Below are positions 63,323 through 64,000 of a stretch of DNA of 64,000 nucleotides, in pieces. Within the stretch, counting starts at the first letter, position 1. Every line of letters starts with the position of its first letter. The notes below the pieces were generated by a model. That model searched no databases. It was given only the letters and a program-made list of their open reading frames with translations, and was not told where the DNA came from. The stretch is from Chrysomallon squamiferum (taxonomy: Eukaryota; Mollusca; Gastropoda; Neomphalida; Peltospiridae): assembly GCA_012295275.1 (NCBI GenBank), contig CM022671.1, positions 24,774,822-24,838,821 of the forward strand, in the 5' to 3' direction. The translations under genes and the position numbers were made by a program.

Positions 63323-63903
63323 TCATCAAATTTTTTTCTTTTTTCCTTAAACATAATGTGAAATAATACTGGTACTGTATGATTGGGAACAATAAGCAGA
63401 CAGATAATAAATGAAAATTCTGCACTTTTGCATGCATGGTAATGTTAGCATAAATAACACTGATGAAATCAAAATGTGTAAGCACTATATATTTATATAA
63501 ACAGAAGCCAATTATCAAGTTAATATCTAAAACATATCAGTTACAAGTAACTTTTTTTTTTATAAACTATTTTTCCAATTAACATACTTAAAAAAAAAAT
63601 TAATAACATTAACATAAAAATAATATCAGATATTTTCAACTATTTAATATTAAATTCAAACATGAGCATGACAAGCTGTCAAGTAAAATTCATATTTGAT
63701 CAACCACATTTTATTATTTGCAGTCAACTGTCTGTGAAAAAAATAAACCTATCTGAACCACTCCAGTTGCTTAACATACCTTTCAAACTTCCATCGGACT
63801 GCAGTATTGGAGAAAAGTGGCTTTTCCAGATATGATCTGAGGAGAACAGAGCTACTGTCCTAGGTGTTAGTCGGCCGGCTATTACTGGTGGGGTGTGGTA
63901 CAG
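58030..63903 (-). CDS. Unrecognised minus-strand gene, 3' part, with two alternative last exons
   Basis: Exons in transcript order: 63780-63903 (LYHTPPVIAGRLTPRTVALF...), 63006-63188 (VPMPLVMKPEPLALQPLK...), 62286-62464 (HLIHFDADQAFQDLSLDISG...), then either 59535-59702 or 58030-58191. All junctions are GT-AG and the phases agree (1, 1, 0). The visible product is about 215 residues and the gene continues past the window end. It has no membrane segment or signal peptide in the visible part. A Cys pair in ACFRCSSGQS is the only metal-like motif, and the alternative tails are Lys/Glu-rich and probably helical. I do not recognise the family. It is convergent with VPS33A. A TTTATT (AATAAA on this strand) lies at 57877-57882, about 150 bases after the distal stop. 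Confidence 0.75.
59535..59702 (-). CDS. Proximal alternative last exon of the unrecognised gene
   Basis: After TTCTAG the exon starts in phase 0 with GTT and reads VIRRVKSSGYKKQKELQIHG and on to LINDAATYTLQIIDKCINKF..., ending VLY and TAA (59535-59537). Its C-terminal 26 residues align with those of the distal exon (shared I-N-x-A-A-T, L, D-x-C, F-G, V-x-Y; about 12 of 26 by my count). On the minus strand a run of 29 or so A lies 15 bases after the stop (59492-59520). I see no good AATAAA close behind it, so the mode of 3' end formation is unclear. Confidence 0.65.
   Translation of the reverse strand, partial: VIRRVKSSGYKKQKELQIHGLKEKEYYSLINDAATYTLQIIDKCINKFGRKYVLY
59703..62285. other. Intron of the unrecognised gene
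   Basis: 2.6 kb between the 62286-62464 exon and the proximal last exon. AT-rich with (AAT)n at 60421-60475 and several A tracts; no further exon copy recognised. Confidence 0.5.
62466..62585 (+). repeat. (AAATA)n / (AAAT)n microsatellite
   Basis: 120 bases of AAATA and AAAT units in the intron just upstream of the 62286-62464 exon. A similar tract is at 4975-5050, and (AAAT)n tracts are at 11835-11881 and 18176-18212. Confidence 0.9.
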
Positions 63904-64000
63904 CTAAAATCATTTTTAGAAAATTCATGCACAATCTACCATCATCACAAGTTTGTGTGCAAAACTGTATGATTTTAAATTTCCATTCTCTTTATTAATT

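Overview
The window is animal genomic DNA: AT-rich, full of long (CT)n, (ATT)n, (CA)n and poly(A/T) tracts, with spliced genes, AATAAA signals and decayed DNA transposons (Tc1, Tigger/pogo, MULE). The tandem glycosyltransferase family 92 (GT92) genes, the repeat style and an animal-type VPS33A suggest a cephalopod mollusc, probably an octopus. That species call is inference.

Left part (1-39.4 kb): a tandem cluster of GT92 (DUF23) genes. Each product is a predicted type II Golgi membrane protein from two coding exons. Exon 1 gives the membrane anchor, the stem and the first part of the GT92 domain; exon 2 gives the rest, with the DxDE metal/donor motif. Every exon 1 ends in phase 2 and every exon 2 starts with one completing base. 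There are six exon 1 copies (2498, 9537, 14218 and 25852 on +; 35169 and 38602 on -) but only four exon 2 copies (7727, 20590 and 29484 on +; 33756 on -). The two surplus first exons each lie upstream of another first exon on the same strand, so alternative first exons feeding a shared exon 2 are possible. Genes 3 and 4 are recent duplicates, and the two minus-strand first exons sit in about 2-kb duplicated blocks.

Middle (40.3-53.7 kb): a complete 16-exon VPS33A gene (613 residues), the Sec1/Munc18 subunit of HOPS/CORVET tethering complexes. It has an unreported-looking extra layer: a second, intact last exon (51956-52059) of exactly the same length and phase as the canonical one (53354-53457), each followed by its own AATAAA about 195 bases after the stop. 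It also has an apparently identical copy of exon 11 in intron 7 that would end the protein early, and decayed copies of the start of exon 14.

Right part (58.0 kb to the end): the 3' half of a minus-strand gene that I cannot name. It too has two alternative last exons (59535-59702 and 58030-58191) with related C-termini and the same phase. It is convergent with VPS33A.

Between genes the sequence is introns, microsatellites and repeats: a four-copy element with a (CT)n tail, two Tigger-like elements, a MULE with FLYWCH remnant and 9-bp target duplication, a Tc1 transposase fragment, a tRNA-type SINE and two foldback palindromes. I see no rRNA, functional tRNA or CRISPR.
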